A DNA stretch of 64,000 nucleotides, taken from contig NZ_CANMVL010000033.1 of NCBI RefSeq assembly GCF_947501415.1, forward strand, positions 1-64,000, given 5' to 3'. Within the stretch, counting starts at the first letter, position 1. Each line of letters begins with the position of its first letter. The stretch comes from an uncultured Halomonas sp. (GTDB lineage: Bacteria > Pseudomonadota > Gammaproteobacteria > Pseudomonadales > Halomonadaceae). Both the position numbers and the translations under genes were made by a program. Positions 18,720 to 29,472 of this stretch are shown one piece after another. Under the pieces are notes generated by a model. It searched no databases and had not been told where the DNA came from. It worked only from the letters and a program-made list of their open reading frames with translations.

Positions 18720-18757
18720 CAACCCTCGTGAGGCAGGCCCCACGAGGGTTGTTGCTT
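18720..18757 (+). terminator. Terminator of zipA
   Basis: CAACCCTCGTG (18720-18730) pairs perfectly with CACGAGGGTTG (18741-18751), an 11-bp stem, followed by TTGCTTTGG. The T tract is imperfect, so some read-through into ligA is possible. Confidence 0.7.
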
Positions 18758-18810
18758 TGGTAAGCTAGGCGATCATCTCCATGCCTCGCGCGCCGAGGCC
18801 TCCGCGATAG

Positions 18811-21164
<2,354 letters not shown>

Positions 21165-21197
21165 TCTCCGACTCTAGGTGCTGCCCTCCATCGGCGA

Positions 21198-21213
21198 GGG
21201 CCTTGCGAGGCCC
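21198..21213. terminator. Short hairpin between convergent yheU and mnmC
   Basis: GGGCCT (21198-21203) pairs with AGGCCC (21208-21213) around TGCG. There is no T tract on either side, so it is a weak terminator candidate for the 72-bp convergent gap. Confidence 0.3.
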
Positions 21214-21236
21214 CCGGCGTCCAAGAGGATGGGCGA

Positions 21237-23252
21237 TCACTTTCCACGAATCAGGTCGCGTATCAGGCGCCGGCCGGGATGTAGATGGTCCGCCAGCGGC
21301 TGCTCCAGGGGTAGTGGCTCGTCGCAGATCCGCGAGGCCAGTAGCTCGGCACATAGCGGAGCACTGGCCAGGCCGCGGGAGCCGTGGGCGGTGCTGACCC
21401 AGAGCCCCGCATGGTGCCGTCCGAGTGTCTCGGGAATGCGGGTGGCGTCCTTGGCCAGCACGGCATACTCCTCCCGCCAGGCATCGGCGTCGGGCACCGG
21501 GCCGCAGTAGGGGGTCTTGTCGGGGCTCGCCGCACGCACCCCTACCAGGGCGCGGAACCGCTCCGGGGAGAGGTCGGTGCCGGCGTCGCGCAGGGCGGCG
21601 ACGAAGTGGGGCAGGCCACGCTCCAGCTCCTCCAGGTTGGCGCGATGGTCGGCCTCGCGAGGGTCCGTGTCGGTATCGTCAGGGGCGAAGGTGGCGCCGA
21701 TGTTGAGCACGCCCTCCGCCGCCGGGGGCACATAGCCTCCGGCGCAGACCACACGCCCCAGCCTGGGTGCCCCCGGGGGCAGTTGGAGCTGGCTGAGCTG
21801 CCCGCGAACCGGCTGCAGGGGGAGAGGGGCGGCCTGCTCGAAGGCGACGGTTTCCGCAGCGCCGGCGACGATGACCTGGTCGGCCTCGATGGGATCGCCG
21901 TCGCGCATCTCCAGTCTCCAGCCGGTTTTCAGTCGCCGCAGTGCCGTGACCTCTCCCCGAAGGAAACTGACACCCGGCGTTTCCGCCAGTCGTATGCAGA
22001 GCTCCATGGGTCTGACCCAGGCGGCATTGGGGTAGTCCAGGGCCGGGGCATCGACCCTGACGCCGGCGGCAGCGCTGGCTCCCGCGGCGCCCACCCCTCT
22101 CACCACGCTCTCCGGTAGGGGGTGGTTGGCCAGGAAACGCGTCTGGCGCGCCTGCTCCTTGTCGTTCAGGGCCAGCTGCAGCACGCCGCTCTTCCGCCAT
22201 AGCGACTGCCGCGGGTCGAGCCAGGCCAGCCAGCGGCGGCTATGCAGCAGCCCGGCCAGGTAGATACGGCTCTGCCGATTGGTGTCGGCAGCCAGCTTGA
22301 CGTAGAGCGCGCCCTGCAGATGGGTGGCTTCCAGGTCGGCACGCTCGAGGCGGTCGATCAGGGTCACGGCGATGCCGCGCCTGGCCAGGGCGGCGGCGGC
22401 ACTGGCGCCGGCGATGCCGGCACCGATGATCGCGACATGGCGAGGTGGCCGGGGCGCCGGTGGGGTGAACCAGGGAGTCTGTCGCCGGCGTTCATCGCGG
22501 GGGGGCTCGGCGATCTCTCCGCAGAGCATCTCTCGCTTGCGCCCGAAGCCCGGTGACTTGTGCCAGGTGAAGCCGGCCGCCGCCAGGCCGCGCTTGACCA
22601 CGCCGGCGCAGCTGAAGGTGGCAAAGGTAGCCCCTGGTCGGGAGCGAGCCGCCATCGCCTGGAACAGTGCCGGCTGCCACATCTCGGGGTTCTTCGCCGG
22701 GGCGAAGCCATCCAGGAACCAGGCGTCGACCCGGCCGTCGAGCAGTGACAGCCGCTCGGCGGCATCGCCCAGGTGCAGGTCGAGTGTGACGCGCTCATCG
22801 AGCCAGAGCCGGTGCACGCCGGTCACCGGCTCGGGCCACTGCGCCACCAGGCTCTCGCTGCGCCTTGCCAGATCGGGCCAGGCGGCCAGCGCCCGGGCCA
22901 GATCGGCGCGGTCGAGTGGGAACTTCTCGGTGGACACCAGATGCAGTCGAGCCTCCGGCGCCGCGTGGGCATCGAAGCAGGCCCAGGCACACAGCATGTT
23001 GAGCCCGGTACCGAAGCCGGTTTCGCCAATCACGAAGGGGCGCGGCGCCTGCCACTCCCTGAAGCGCTCCGCCAGGCGGTTGCCGGCGACGAAGACATGT
23101 TCGGTCTCGGCGCGACCATCATGGCGAGAGAAATAGACATCGTCGAAGGCGGAGGAGTGGGGGGCTGCCTCGCCGCTTGCATCGTTGCGCCAGTCGAGGC
23201 GGGCGTTATCGAGGGCGGCGAGAGGCGGCAGGCCATCGGGGGCGGCAGTCAC
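21237..23252 (-). CDS. mnmC: Bifunctional tRNA mnm5s2U biosynthesis protein MnmC
   Basis: Two-domain enzyme (671 aa) finishing 5-methylaminomethyl-2-thiouridine at the wobble base U34. The N-terminal methyltransferase (MnmC2) has the SAM motif GETGFGTGLN (about 77-86) and the FLDGFAPAKNPEMW block. The C-terminal FAD oxidase (MnmC1) has the dinucleotide motif IIGAGIAGA (about 275-283). The start is taken as GTG at 23252, which has CGGAG six bases upstream and yields MTAAPDGLPPLAAL; frames open further upstream, but with no ribosome-binding site. Confidence 0.95.
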   Translation of the reverse strand: MTAAPDGLPPLAALDNARLDWRNDASGEAAPHSSAFDDVYFSRHDGRAETEHVFVAGNRLAERFREWQAPRPFVIGETGFGTGLNMLCAWACFDAHAAPEARLHLVSTEKFPLDRADLARALAAWPDLARRSESLVAQWPEPVTGVHRLWLDERVTLDLHLGDAAERLSLLDGRVDAWFLDGFAPAKNPEMWQPALFQAMAARSRPGATFATFSCAGVVKRGLAAAGFTWHKSPGFGRKREMLCGEIAEPPRDERRRQTPWFTPPAPRPPRHVAIIGAGIAGASAAAALARRGIAVTLIDRLERADLEATHLQGALYVKLAADTNRQSRIYLAGLLHSRRWLAWLDPRQSLWRKSGVLQLALNDKEQARQTRFLANHPLPESVVRGVGAAGASAAAGVRVDAPALDYPNAAWVRPMELCIRLAETPGVSFLRGEVTALRRLKTGWRLEMRDGDPIEADQVIVAGAAETVAFEQAAPLPLQPVRGQLSQLQLPPGAPRLGRVVCAGGYVPPAAEGVLNIGATFAPDDTDTDPREADHRANLEELERGLPHFVAALRDAGTDLSPERFRALVGVRAASPDKTPYCGPVPDADAWREEYAVLAKDATRIPETLGRHHAGLWVSTAHGSRGLASAPLCAELLASRICDEPLPLEQPLADHLHPGRRLIRDLIRGK

Positions 23253-23347
23253 GGGAAGCTCCGGAGGCGTGTTCAATATTTGATCGATTGCGCCGCGGAG
23301 CCGGTATCTGGGGGCTGGCGACAGGCATCCGCGGCGTTTCAACAGGG

Positions 23348-23384
23348 TTGTCCACAGTGACTGTGTAAAACAGGCTGTTGATAA
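23348..23384. promoter_or_regulatory. Two inverted DnaA-box-like sequences
   Basis: TTGTCCACA (23348-23356) and, on the - strand, TTATCAACA (23376-23384) each differ from the consensus TTATCCACA by one base. They face each other 19 bp apart between mnmC and the yciI-like gene. They could be a DnaA titration or regulatory pair, or chance in an AT-richer gap. Confidence 0.35.
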
Positions 23385-23407
23385 GTGGGGTGGTTCAGGG
23401 GGCCTTC

Positions 23408-23707
23408 TCAGGGGAGAACCTTCTTGAAGGGCTTAACCGCCACCCTGGCGTAGACGCCGGCGATCACATACGGGTCGGCATCGGCCCAGGCCTGGGCCGC
23501 CTTGAGGCTGTCGAACTCAGCGACCACCAGGCTGCCGGAGAAGCCGGCCTCGCCCGGGTCCTCGCTGTCGATCGCCGGGTGGGGACCAGCCAGGACCAGG
23601 CGACCCTCGTCGCGTAGTGCCTCCAGGCGCGCCAGATGGTCGGGGCGGGCGGCGAGACGGCGCTCCAGGCTGTTGTCCACATCTTCACTGATGATCGCGT
23701 AGAGCAT
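23408..23707 (-). CDS. YciI family protein
   Basis: 99-aa single-domain protein with the dimeric alpha-beta barrel (YCII) fold. It starts [10 protein letters not shown] and contains the conserved R..R..H...L..L...G.L...GP pattern ([22 protein letters not shown] in two pieces, then AGPHPA) and the C-terminal [20 protein letters not shown]. The enzymatic role is unproven for most of the family. ATG 23707 has AAGGAAG upstream. It is divergent from rnm. Confidence 0.85.
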   Translation of the reverse strand: MLYAIISEDVDNSLERRLAARPDHLARLEALRDEGRLVLAGPHPAIDSEDPGEAGFSGSLVVAEFDSLKAAQAWADADPYVIAGVYARVAVKPFKKVLP

Positions 23708-23818
23708 TGGCTGTCTTCCTTCTATTGGGGCGGCGGGGTCAGGGAGTGGCGGCATTGACCGGCATTGGCCAGAGGCGCACCATGATAGACCATTCTGACA
23801 AAGTCGCCGATCGGCGTC

Positions 23819-24724
23819 ATGCCAATGTCTCCACTTCCCCTGCGCTTCGAGGGCGACCCTGCGCCGCTCCGCATCGACCTGCATATGCACTCCACCGCCT
23901 CGGATGGTGCCCTGTCTCCCATGGACCTGGTGGCGCTCTGTGCCGCCCAGGGCCTGACGCATATGGCGCTGACCGACCATGACACCCTGGAAGGAGTGGC
24001 CGAGGCGGCCGAGGCGGCCAGGCGCGAGGGCCTCGTGCTGATTCCCGGTACCGAGCTATCCACGCAGTGGCGGGGCATTGGCATCCATGTGGTGGGGCTG
24101 CTGCCCGAGGGCGTGAAGGGGGCGCTGGTCGAGGGGCTCGAGGCCCAGGCCGTGGCTCGTGTGAAGCGCGCCAGGACCATCGCCTCCCGCATGGAGAAGA
24201 TTGGCCTCGATGATGCCCTGGCCCGGGCGCGGGAGCAGGCCGGCAGCGAGCGCCCCCTGGGCCGCCCCGACTTCGCCCGCGCGCTGGTCGCGGCGGGAGT
24301 GGTACCCGACGTCGCGACCGCCTTCAAGAAGTACCTGGGGGCCGGCAAGCCGGGTGACGTCAAGGCGCTGTGGCCGGATATGGCCGAGGCGGTGGGCTGG
24401 GTGCTTTCGGCGGGGGGCGTGGCGGTGCTGGCGCATCCTCTTCGCTACTCCCTCACGCGACGCAAGCGTGGCCTGCTGCTCAACGACTTCAGTGCCGCCG
24501 GCGGCCAGGCCGCCGAGCTGGTCAGTGGCTTCCAGAATCCCGATGTGACCCGCGACCTGTCACGACAGCTCCAGGAGCGCGGGCTCTATGCCTCGCTGGG
24601 CAGCGACTTTCACTTCTCCGGCGGCCACCTGGCGCCGGGCAGCATGAGCCCGGTGCCGCGCACCGCCACGCTGCCGGTATGGACCCATCCGCGGCTGGCG
24701 CCGCGGTTCAATTCAGGAGCGTGA
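23819..24724 (+). CDS. rnm: RNase AM (YciV/TrpH), PHP-domain 5'-3' exoribonuclease
   Basis: PHP-family phosphoesterase (301 aa). In E. coli the YciV protein removes the last 5' nucleotides of rRNA precursors and degrades short RNAs. Metal-site motifs are [11 protein letters not shown] (His22, His24), [15 protein letters not shown] and GSDFHFSGG. The start is ATG 23819; an in-frame ATG at 23825 is also possible. It is followed 2 bp later by yciO, an association also known from enterobacteria. Confidence 0.92.
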   Translation: MPMSPLPLRFEGDPAPLRIDLHMHSTASDGALSPMDLVALCAAQGLTHMALTDHDTLEGVAEAAEAARREGLVLIPGTELSTQWRGIGIHVVGLLPEGVKGALVEGLEAQAVARVKRARTIASRMEKIGLDDALARAREQAGSERPLGRPDFARALVAAGVVPDVATAFKKYLGAGKPGDVKALWPDMAEAVGWVLSAGGVAVLAHPLRYSLTRRKRGLLLNDFSAAGGQAAELVSGFQNPDVTRDLSRQLQERGLYASLGSDFHFSGGHLAPGSMSPVPRTATLPVWTHPRLAPRFNSGA

Positions 24725-24726
24725 CC

Positions 24727-25350
24727 ATGAGCCAGTTCTTCCAGATTCACCCCGAAAACCCCCAGAAGCGCCTGGTCGAGCAGGCGATCGGCATCATCCG
24801 TTCCGGCGGCGTGGTGGCCTATCCCACCGACTCGGGCTACGCCCTGGGCTGCCACCTGGGCGAGAAGAAGGCCATCGACAAGATCAAGCGGCTGCGTGCC
24901 CTGGATGACAAGCACAACTTTACCCTGGTGTGCTCCGACCTCTCCGAGATCGGTACCTATGCCAAGGTGGACAACGCCGTCTTTCGCCTGCTCAAGGCCC
25001 ATACTCCTGGTGCCTACACCTTTATCCTCAATGCGACCACCGAGGTGCCGCGGCTGCTGTTGCACCCCAAGCGTCGCTCCATCGGGGTCCGCGTACCGAA
25101 CCATGCCATTACCTACGCCCTTCTCGAGGCACTCGGCGAGCCGCTGATGAGCGTAACCCTGATTCCGGTGGGCGAGGAGCTGCCGATGACCGATGCCGAA
25201 GAGATCCGTGAGCGCTTCAGCGCCGACCTCGATCTGATCATCGACGGTGGTGCCTGTCATCTGGAGCCTACCAGCGTGGTGGACCTGCGCGAGCTTCCGC
25301 CGGTGGTCCTGCGCGAGGGTCGCGGCGACGTCGCTCCCTTCCGCGACTGA
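24727..25350 (+). CDS. yciO: YciO, Sua5/YrdC-family protein
   Basis: 207-aa YrdC-domain protein with the family blocks VVAYPTDSGYALGC, RLRALDDKHNFTLVC, GAYTFILNATTEVPR and RSIGVRVPNH. It is a paralog of TsaC/Sua5, which makes L-threonylcarbamoyladenylate for tRNA t6A37; YciO proteins have an uncertain, weaker version of that activity. The start MSQFFQIHPENPQKR is typical of YciO rather than TsaC. It is translated right after rnm and converges on the ion channel gene, with 10 bp between them. Confidence 0.92.
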   Translation: MSQFFQIHPENPQKRLVEQAIGIIRSGGVVAYPTDSGYALGCHLGEKKAIDKIKRLRALDDKHNFTLVCSDLSEIGTYAKVDNAVFRLLKAHTPGAYTFILNATTEVPRLLLHPKRRSIGVRVPNHAITYALLEALGEPLMSVTLIPVGEELPMTDAEEIRERFSADLDLIIDGGACHLEPTSVVDLRELPPVVLREGRGDVAPFRD

Positions 25351-25360
25351 TCTCGACGGC

Positions 25361-26299
25361 TTAGCCCGACGGCGGCGCCTTGTCGGCGTCGTCGTCATCC
25401 TCCTTGCCGCCATGCTCCTCCCACCAGGCCTCCTGCTCCTCCTCGGAGAGCTGCGGGTCGGGGGTGTCCTCGTCGAGCCAGGTGCCGCACAGCAGGCAGT
25501 ACTTGGCGCGCTGCTCGTGGCGGTCATGGCCGCACCCTGGGCATGCCTCGTCGGAGTAGCGGTCGGCGCGGATCGAGCGGATCACCTCGGCGGAGAAGAC
25601 CCCGGTGGGCACGGCGATGATCGAGTAGCCGATCAGCATCACCATCACCGAAATCGCCTGGCCCAACGGGGTTACCGGGACGATATCGCCGAAGCCCACC
25701 GTGGTCAGGGTGACGATGGCCCAGTAGATCGCCGTGGGGATGCTGGTGAAGCCGGCCGAGGCGGGCTCGATCAGGTACACGATTGAGGCGAATATCGAGA
25801 CCAGCATGAAGACGGTGAACAGGAACAGGAAGATCTGGTGGCTGCTGCGCTTGAGCGCCTCGATCAGCAGGCGTCCTTCGCCGACGAACTCCATCAGTCG
25901 CAGCACTCGGAAGATGCGCAGGGTGCGCAGCAGTCGCACCATCACCAGGGTCTGGGCTCCGGGCACGATTAGCGCCAGCCAGGTGGGCAGGATGGCGATC
26001 AGGTCGACCATCCCGTAGAAGCTCCTTAGGTACTGCACAGGGCGCTCAAGGCAGTAGAGGCGTACCGCCAGCTCGAGCGTAAAGGCGATGGTGAACCCCC
26101 ACTCCAGCCATAAGAACAGGGTGGCGTAGTCGCTGCGCAGGCTCTCGATACTCTCCAGCATCACCACGAGCACGCTGGTGAGTATCGCCACGATCAGGGC
26201 GATATCGAAGGCCTTGGCAGGGCGTGTGTCGGACTCGAAGATGATCTGGAAGACGCGTTTGCGCAGGCCTTCGTCGGCGGGGCTGGGTAGCTGGTTCAC
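25361..26299 (-). CDS. Voltage-gated-type K+ channel with C-terminal zinc ribbon
   Basis: Six-transmembrane ion channel (312 aa). S1-S4 voltage-sensor region with an Arg-spaced S4 (VMVRLLRTLRIFRVLRLM), pore loop with K+ selectivity filter TVGFGD, then S6. After S6, residues 253-271 hold CPGC...CLLC, a four-Cys zinc-ribbon or rubredoxin-like knuckle, and the last 40 residues are acidic (EEEQEAW, DDDDAD). GTG at 26299 is the start, with AAGGAAA upstream. Probably a K+ channel regulated by metal, redox state or a partner through the ribbon; that part is inference. Confidence 0.9.
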   Translation of the reverse strand: MNQLPSPADEGLRKRVFQIIFESDTRPAKAFDIALIVAILTSVLVVMLESIESLRSDYATLFLWLEWGFTIAFTLELAVRLYCLERPVQYLRSFYGMVDLIAILPTWLALIVPGAQTLVMVRLLRTLRIFRVLRLMEFVGEGRLLIEALKRSSHQIFLFLFTVFMLVSIFASIVYLIEPASAGFTSIPTAIYWAIVTLTTVGFGDIVPVTPLGQAISVMVMLIGYSIIAVPTGVFSAEVIRSIRADRYSDEACPGCGHDRHEQRAKYCLLCGTWLDEDTPDPQLSEEEQEAWWEEHGGKEDDDDADKAPPSG

Positions 26300-26321
26300 G
26301 GGCGGTTTCCTTGTGGTGAAT

Positions 26322-27188
26322 TCAGGCCAGGGGGAGCTGCCCCGACAGACGGTGTGCCAGCCACAACAGCTGTCGGCCGTTATGGGGCGTCAGCCAGGCA
26401 TCGCTCGCGAGGGCCTTCCCAAGGGAGTCCGCCGCCTCTCTCGTCGTCGGGTCGCCCAGGGGCGCGAGTCGGCGCAGGGCATCGGCCGCCGCTTCCCGCC
26501 AGTCACCATGGCCGCTGTCGGCGTGGGCATCCAGCGCCACCACGGCGCGGTGTAGCCAGCAGGCCGGCGAGCCGCCCGGGGGGAGTCGCCACTCGCCCGA
26601 CAGCAGGGCCCCGCCCCGGGCCGCCTTGCTGGTATCCGAGGGGCGCATCGCCACACGCTCGGCCAGCGTCTCGGCCAGTGACCATAGCGCTGCCGGCTCG
26701 CCCTCCACGAGCTCCAGTTCCAGTTCGCGGATCTCGACATGACGACCCGCCGCGGAAATGTCGCCCTCATCCAGGGCCAGCTCAATACGGGCCACGCGAT
26801 GCTCGAGGTGCCAGGTTTCGCGGCGGAAGTCCGTGGTAAAGCGTGCCTCCAGTCGCCTCAGCACATCCTCGCCCAGCTCGGCCGGTGGCAGCCCCTCGAG
26901 GCCGGCCAGGTCGAGCCCCGGCCCCGGGACCTGCCACTCCCACTCGCCGCGTCGCGACAGGCCGCCGCTGCCCTCGCCGCGGGTCTTTACCGTCTGCAGC
27001 AAACGACCGTCGACCCGGCGCAGGCGCAGCGCCATGCGCGCCGCTTCCAGCTCCCCCCCGGCAGTATCGAAGTAGGTGTTGCCGAGGCGGGTGGCGCTCG
27101 GGGAGGACTCGTTCAGCAGGGGGTGGCGACGCAGGGCGTCGGGGCCTTCGGGGCCCAGGGCGAGTTTCAGTTCGATCTCTTGACTCAT
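26322..27188 (-). CDS. CYTH-domain protein (YgiF-like inorganic triphosphatase)
   Basis: 288-aa protein with an N-terminal CYTH domain. It begins with the ExExK signature EIELKL and continues with the strands NTYFDT, MALRLRRVDG and TVKTRG that form the triphosphate tunnel, plus ELELVEGE. The C-terminal about 100 residues are helical and could be a reduced CHAD-like extension (compare YgiF), but I cannot confirm this. Likely hydrolyses tripolyphosphate or binds a related anion. It is divergent from the phosphate transport genes. Confidence 0.87.
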   Translation of the reverse strand: MSQEIELKLALGPEGPDALRRHPLLNESSPSATRLGNTYFDTAGGELEAARMALRLRRVDGRLLQTVKTRGEGSGGLSRRGEWEWQVPGPGLDLAGLEGLPPAELGEDVLRRLEARFTTDFRRETWHLEHRVARIELALDEGDISAAGRHVEIRELELELVEGEPAALWSLAETLAERVAMRPSDTSKAARGGALLSGEWRLPPGGSPACWLHRAVVALDAHADSGHGDWREAAADALRRLAPLGDPTTREAADSLGKALASDAWLTPHNGRQLLWLAHRLSGQLPLA

Positions 27189-27255
27189 TGCGTCGACAGC
27201 CTCGATCAGGTGGGGATTCTCAACTCGGATGAATAGTTCATGACGATGGCGGCAG

Positions 27256-27273
27256 GGGTCACTATACTGTCGC
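27256..27273 (+). promoter_or_regulatory. Possible PHO box / promoter of the DUF47-pit operon
   Basis: GGGTCACTATACTGTCGC resembles the 18-bp PhoB box, with two 7-bp half sites of which the second (CTGTCGC) matches better. It overlaps a -10-like TATACT (27263-27268) just 30 bp before the DUF47 start. The first half site is poor, so this is tentative. Confidence 0.25.
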
Positions 27274-27302
27274 CGCCATTTTCAAGGTTTCGAGATGCCC
27301 CC

Positions 27303-27983
27303 ATGGTGACACCCAATCCCTTCTCCGCGATGTTCGGTCGTTCGCCATTCGAGCCGTTGCTGACCCATATCGTCAAGACGAGCGAATGCGCCGACCAGTT
27401 GCTGCCGTTCTTCGAGGCGACCCTCATTGGCGACTGGGAGTCGGCCGCGTTCCATCGTGAATCGGTGACTCGCCTCGAACACGAGGCCGATGAGCTCAAG
27501 ACCGAGCTGCGCCTCAACCTTCCCAACACGATGTTCCTCCCGGTATCGCGCTCGGATCTGCTCGACCTGATCAGCGTACAGGACAAGATCGCCAACAAGG
27601 TCCGCGATATTACCGGGATCATGCTCGGCAGGCGCATGCAGGTGCCCGAGGAGCTGGCCCAGCCGATGCGTGACTACATGCAGACGGCCGTGGCCTGTGT
27701 GGCCCAGGCGCGCCACGCCCTGGAGGAGCTCAGGGATCTGCTCGACTCCGGCTTTGGTCGTAATGCCAGCGATGTGATGCAGAAGCTGATCCGTGAACTG
27801 GACCGCCTGGAGCATCAGGCCGATGCCCAGCAGGTCGCCATCCGCCGCCAGCTGTTCGGCCTCGAGGACCGCCTGCCGCCGGTCGAGGTGATGTTTCTCT
27901 ACACGATCATCGACTGGGTAGGCCAGCTCTCCGACCGTGCCGAGCGCGTGGGAAGCCGCCTGCAGATCATGACCGCCAATTGA
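27303..27983 (+). CDS. DUF47/PhoU-like phosphate transport regulator
   Basis: 226-aa all-helical protein of the TIGR00153/DUF47 family, distantly like PhoU. It begins MVTPNPFSAMFGRSPFEPL and has the blocks CADQLLPFF, LEHEADELKTELR, DLLDLISVQDKIANKVRD and ELDRLEHQADAQQ, with acidic helix faces suited to metal binding. It is encoded directly before pit, as is usual, and is thought to modulate that transporter. ATG 27303 is chosen to match the family N-terminus. Confidence 0.92.
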   Translation: MVTPNPFSAMFGRSPFEPLLTHIVKTSECADQLLPFFEATLIGDWESAAFHRESVTRLEHEADELKTELRLNLPNTMFLPVSRSDLLDLISVQDKIANKVRDITGIMLGRRMQVPEELAQPMRDYMQTAVACVAQARHALEELRDLLDSGFGRNASDVMQKLIRELDRLEHQADAQQVAIRRQLFGLEDRLPPVEVMFLYTIIDWVGQLSDRAERVGSRLQIMTAN

Positions 27984-27990
27984 GTGTTAG

Positions 27991-28011
27991 GGCCCGGGCA
28001 GTGCCCGGGCC
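27991..28011 (+). terminator. Intergenic GC hairpin between DUF47 and pit
   Basis: GGCCCGGGC (27991-27999) pairs perfectly with GCCCGGGCC (28003-28011) around an AGT loop, with no T tract after it. It is more likely an mRNA stabiliser or attenuator within the operon than a terminator. Confidence 0.4.
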
Positions 28012-28057
28012 GCTATAACTACGCCATCAAACGACCGCAACGAGGGGACGTATCCTC

Positions 28058-29323
28058 ATGTCGATCATTGCGCAGCACGGCGAGATCTTCATCATCCTGG
28101 CCTGCCTGTTTGGCTTCTTCATGGCCTGGGGGGTGGGGGCCAACGATGTCGCCAACGCCATGGGCACGTCGGTGGGCTCTCGCGCCATCACCATCAAGCA
28201 GGCGATCCTGATCGCCGTCATCTTCGAGTTTCTCGGCGCCTGGCTAGCCGGCGGCGAAGTAACCAACACCATCCGCAAGGGGATCATCGACCCCGAACTT
28301 CTCCAGGAGGACCCGCAGCTGCTGGTCTATGGCATGCTGGCCGCGCTGCTGGCGGCCGCCACCTGGCTGTTGATTGCCTCCATGAAGGGCTGGCCGGTCT
28401 CAACGACTCACTCTGTCGTCGGGGCCATCGTTGGTTTCTCCGTGGCTGGTCTGGGCGCCGCGGCGGTGGACTGGGCCAGTGTCGGCAAGATCGCCGCCAG
28501 CTGGATCGTCTCGCCGCTGCTTGCCGGCACCATCGCCTTCACCCTGTTCAAATCGGTACAGCACCTCATCTTCGAGGCCCGTGACCCCTTTGAGGCCGCC
28601 AAGCGTTACGTACCGATGTACGTCTTCCTGGTGGGATTTGCGGTCACCATGGTGACCCTGACCAAGGGGCTCAAGCATGTCGGTCTTGATCTCGGCTTTG
28701 GCAGCAGCCTGCTGCTGTCGATGCTCGCTGGCCTGCTACTTGCCGTCTTGGGGGCCTTTATGGAGCGGCGAGTGCAGGCCAGTAAAAGCAAGGCCGATCA
28801 CTTTGGCTTCAGTGGGGTCGAGCGGGTATTTGGCGTGCTGATGATCTTTACGGCCTGTGCCATGGCCTTCGCCCACGGCTCCAACGATGTGGCCAACGCG
28901 GTGGGTCCCCTGGCGGCGGTGATCGGTGTGGTCAGGAGTGGCGGCGAGATTGAGGGGGCCGCCCTGGTGCCCTGGTGGGTGCTGGTGCTCGGTGGCGGCG
29001 GCATCGTCGTCGGCCTGGTCACCTATGGCCACAAGGTGATTGCCACCGTCGGTACCGGCATCACCGAGCTTACGCCCAGCCGTGGGTTCGCGGCGACCCT
29101 GGCCGCCGCGGTCACCGTGGTGTTGGCGTCGGGCACCGGCCTGCCGATCTCCACGACCCACACTCTGGTGGGGGCGGTGCTGGGCGTGGGTCTGGCCCGC
29201 GGCATGGCGGCCCTCAACCTGCGCGTGATCGGCACCATCGCCATGTCGTGGCTGATCACCCTGCCTGCCGGTGCGGGGCTGGCCATCCTGTTCTTCTTCA
29301 TGTTCAAGGGCATGTTCGGCTAA
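28058..29323 (+). CDS. pit: Inorganic phosphate transporter, PiT family
   Basis: 421-aa membrane protein with about ten membrane segments. It shows the two family repeats, each with the GANDVANA-type signature: WGVGANDVANAMGTSVGS near residue 24 and AHGSNDVANAVGPLAAV near residue 275, and the paired motifs PVSTTHS and PISTTHT. In the family it takes up metal-phosphate by H+ or Na+ symport with low affinity. It is in an operon with the DUF47 gene 74 bp upstream; a terminator follows. Confidence 0.95.
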   Translation: MSIIAQHGEIFIILACLFGFFMAWGVGANDVANAMGTSVGSRAITIKQAILIAVIFEFLGAWLAGGEVTNTIRKGIIDPELLQEDPQLLVYGMLAALLAAATWLLIASMKGWPVSTTHSVVGAIVGFSVAGLGAAAVDWASVGKIAASWIVSPLLAGTIAFTLFKSVQHLIFEARDPFEAAKRYVPMYVFLVGFAVTMVTLTKGLKHVGLDLGFGSSLLLSMLAGLLLAVLGAFMERRVQASKSKADHFGFSGVERVFGVLMIFTACAMAFAHGSNDVANAVGPLAAVIGVVRSGGEIEGAALVPWWVLVLGGGGIVVGLVTYGHKVIATVGTGITELTPSRGFAATLAAAVTVVLASGTGLPISTTHTLVGAVLGVGLARGMAALNLRVIGTIAMSWLITLPAGAGLAILFFFMFKGMFG

Positions 29324-29381
29324 CTCATACGAGTGGCCGGGGGCCACGAGCCCCAGGCCATCGTCTGCACTGAGCCCCGGG

Positions 29382-29412
29382 CGGCGGTACCACGTTGGTG
29401 GTGCCGCCGTTT
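29382..29412 (+). terminator. Terminator after pit
   Basis: CGGCGGTACCAC (29382-29393) pairs with GTGGTGCCGCCG (29398-29409), one G-U pair, loop GTTG, followed by TTTCCGTT. Confidence 0.6.
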
Positions 29413-29421
29413 CCGTTGCTC

Positions 29422-29430
29422 TGCTATAGT
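29422..29430 (+). promoter_or_regulatory. Extended -10 promoter element for argA
   Basis: TG-C-TATAGT is an extended -10 (hexamer 29425-29430) located 43 bp before the argA start. No convincing -35 hexamer and no clear ArgR box were found. Confidence 0.45.
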
Positions 29431-29472
29431 CGTGGACCCTCCTTTCGATCACCCGCAGCCGGAGAGCGGCTC

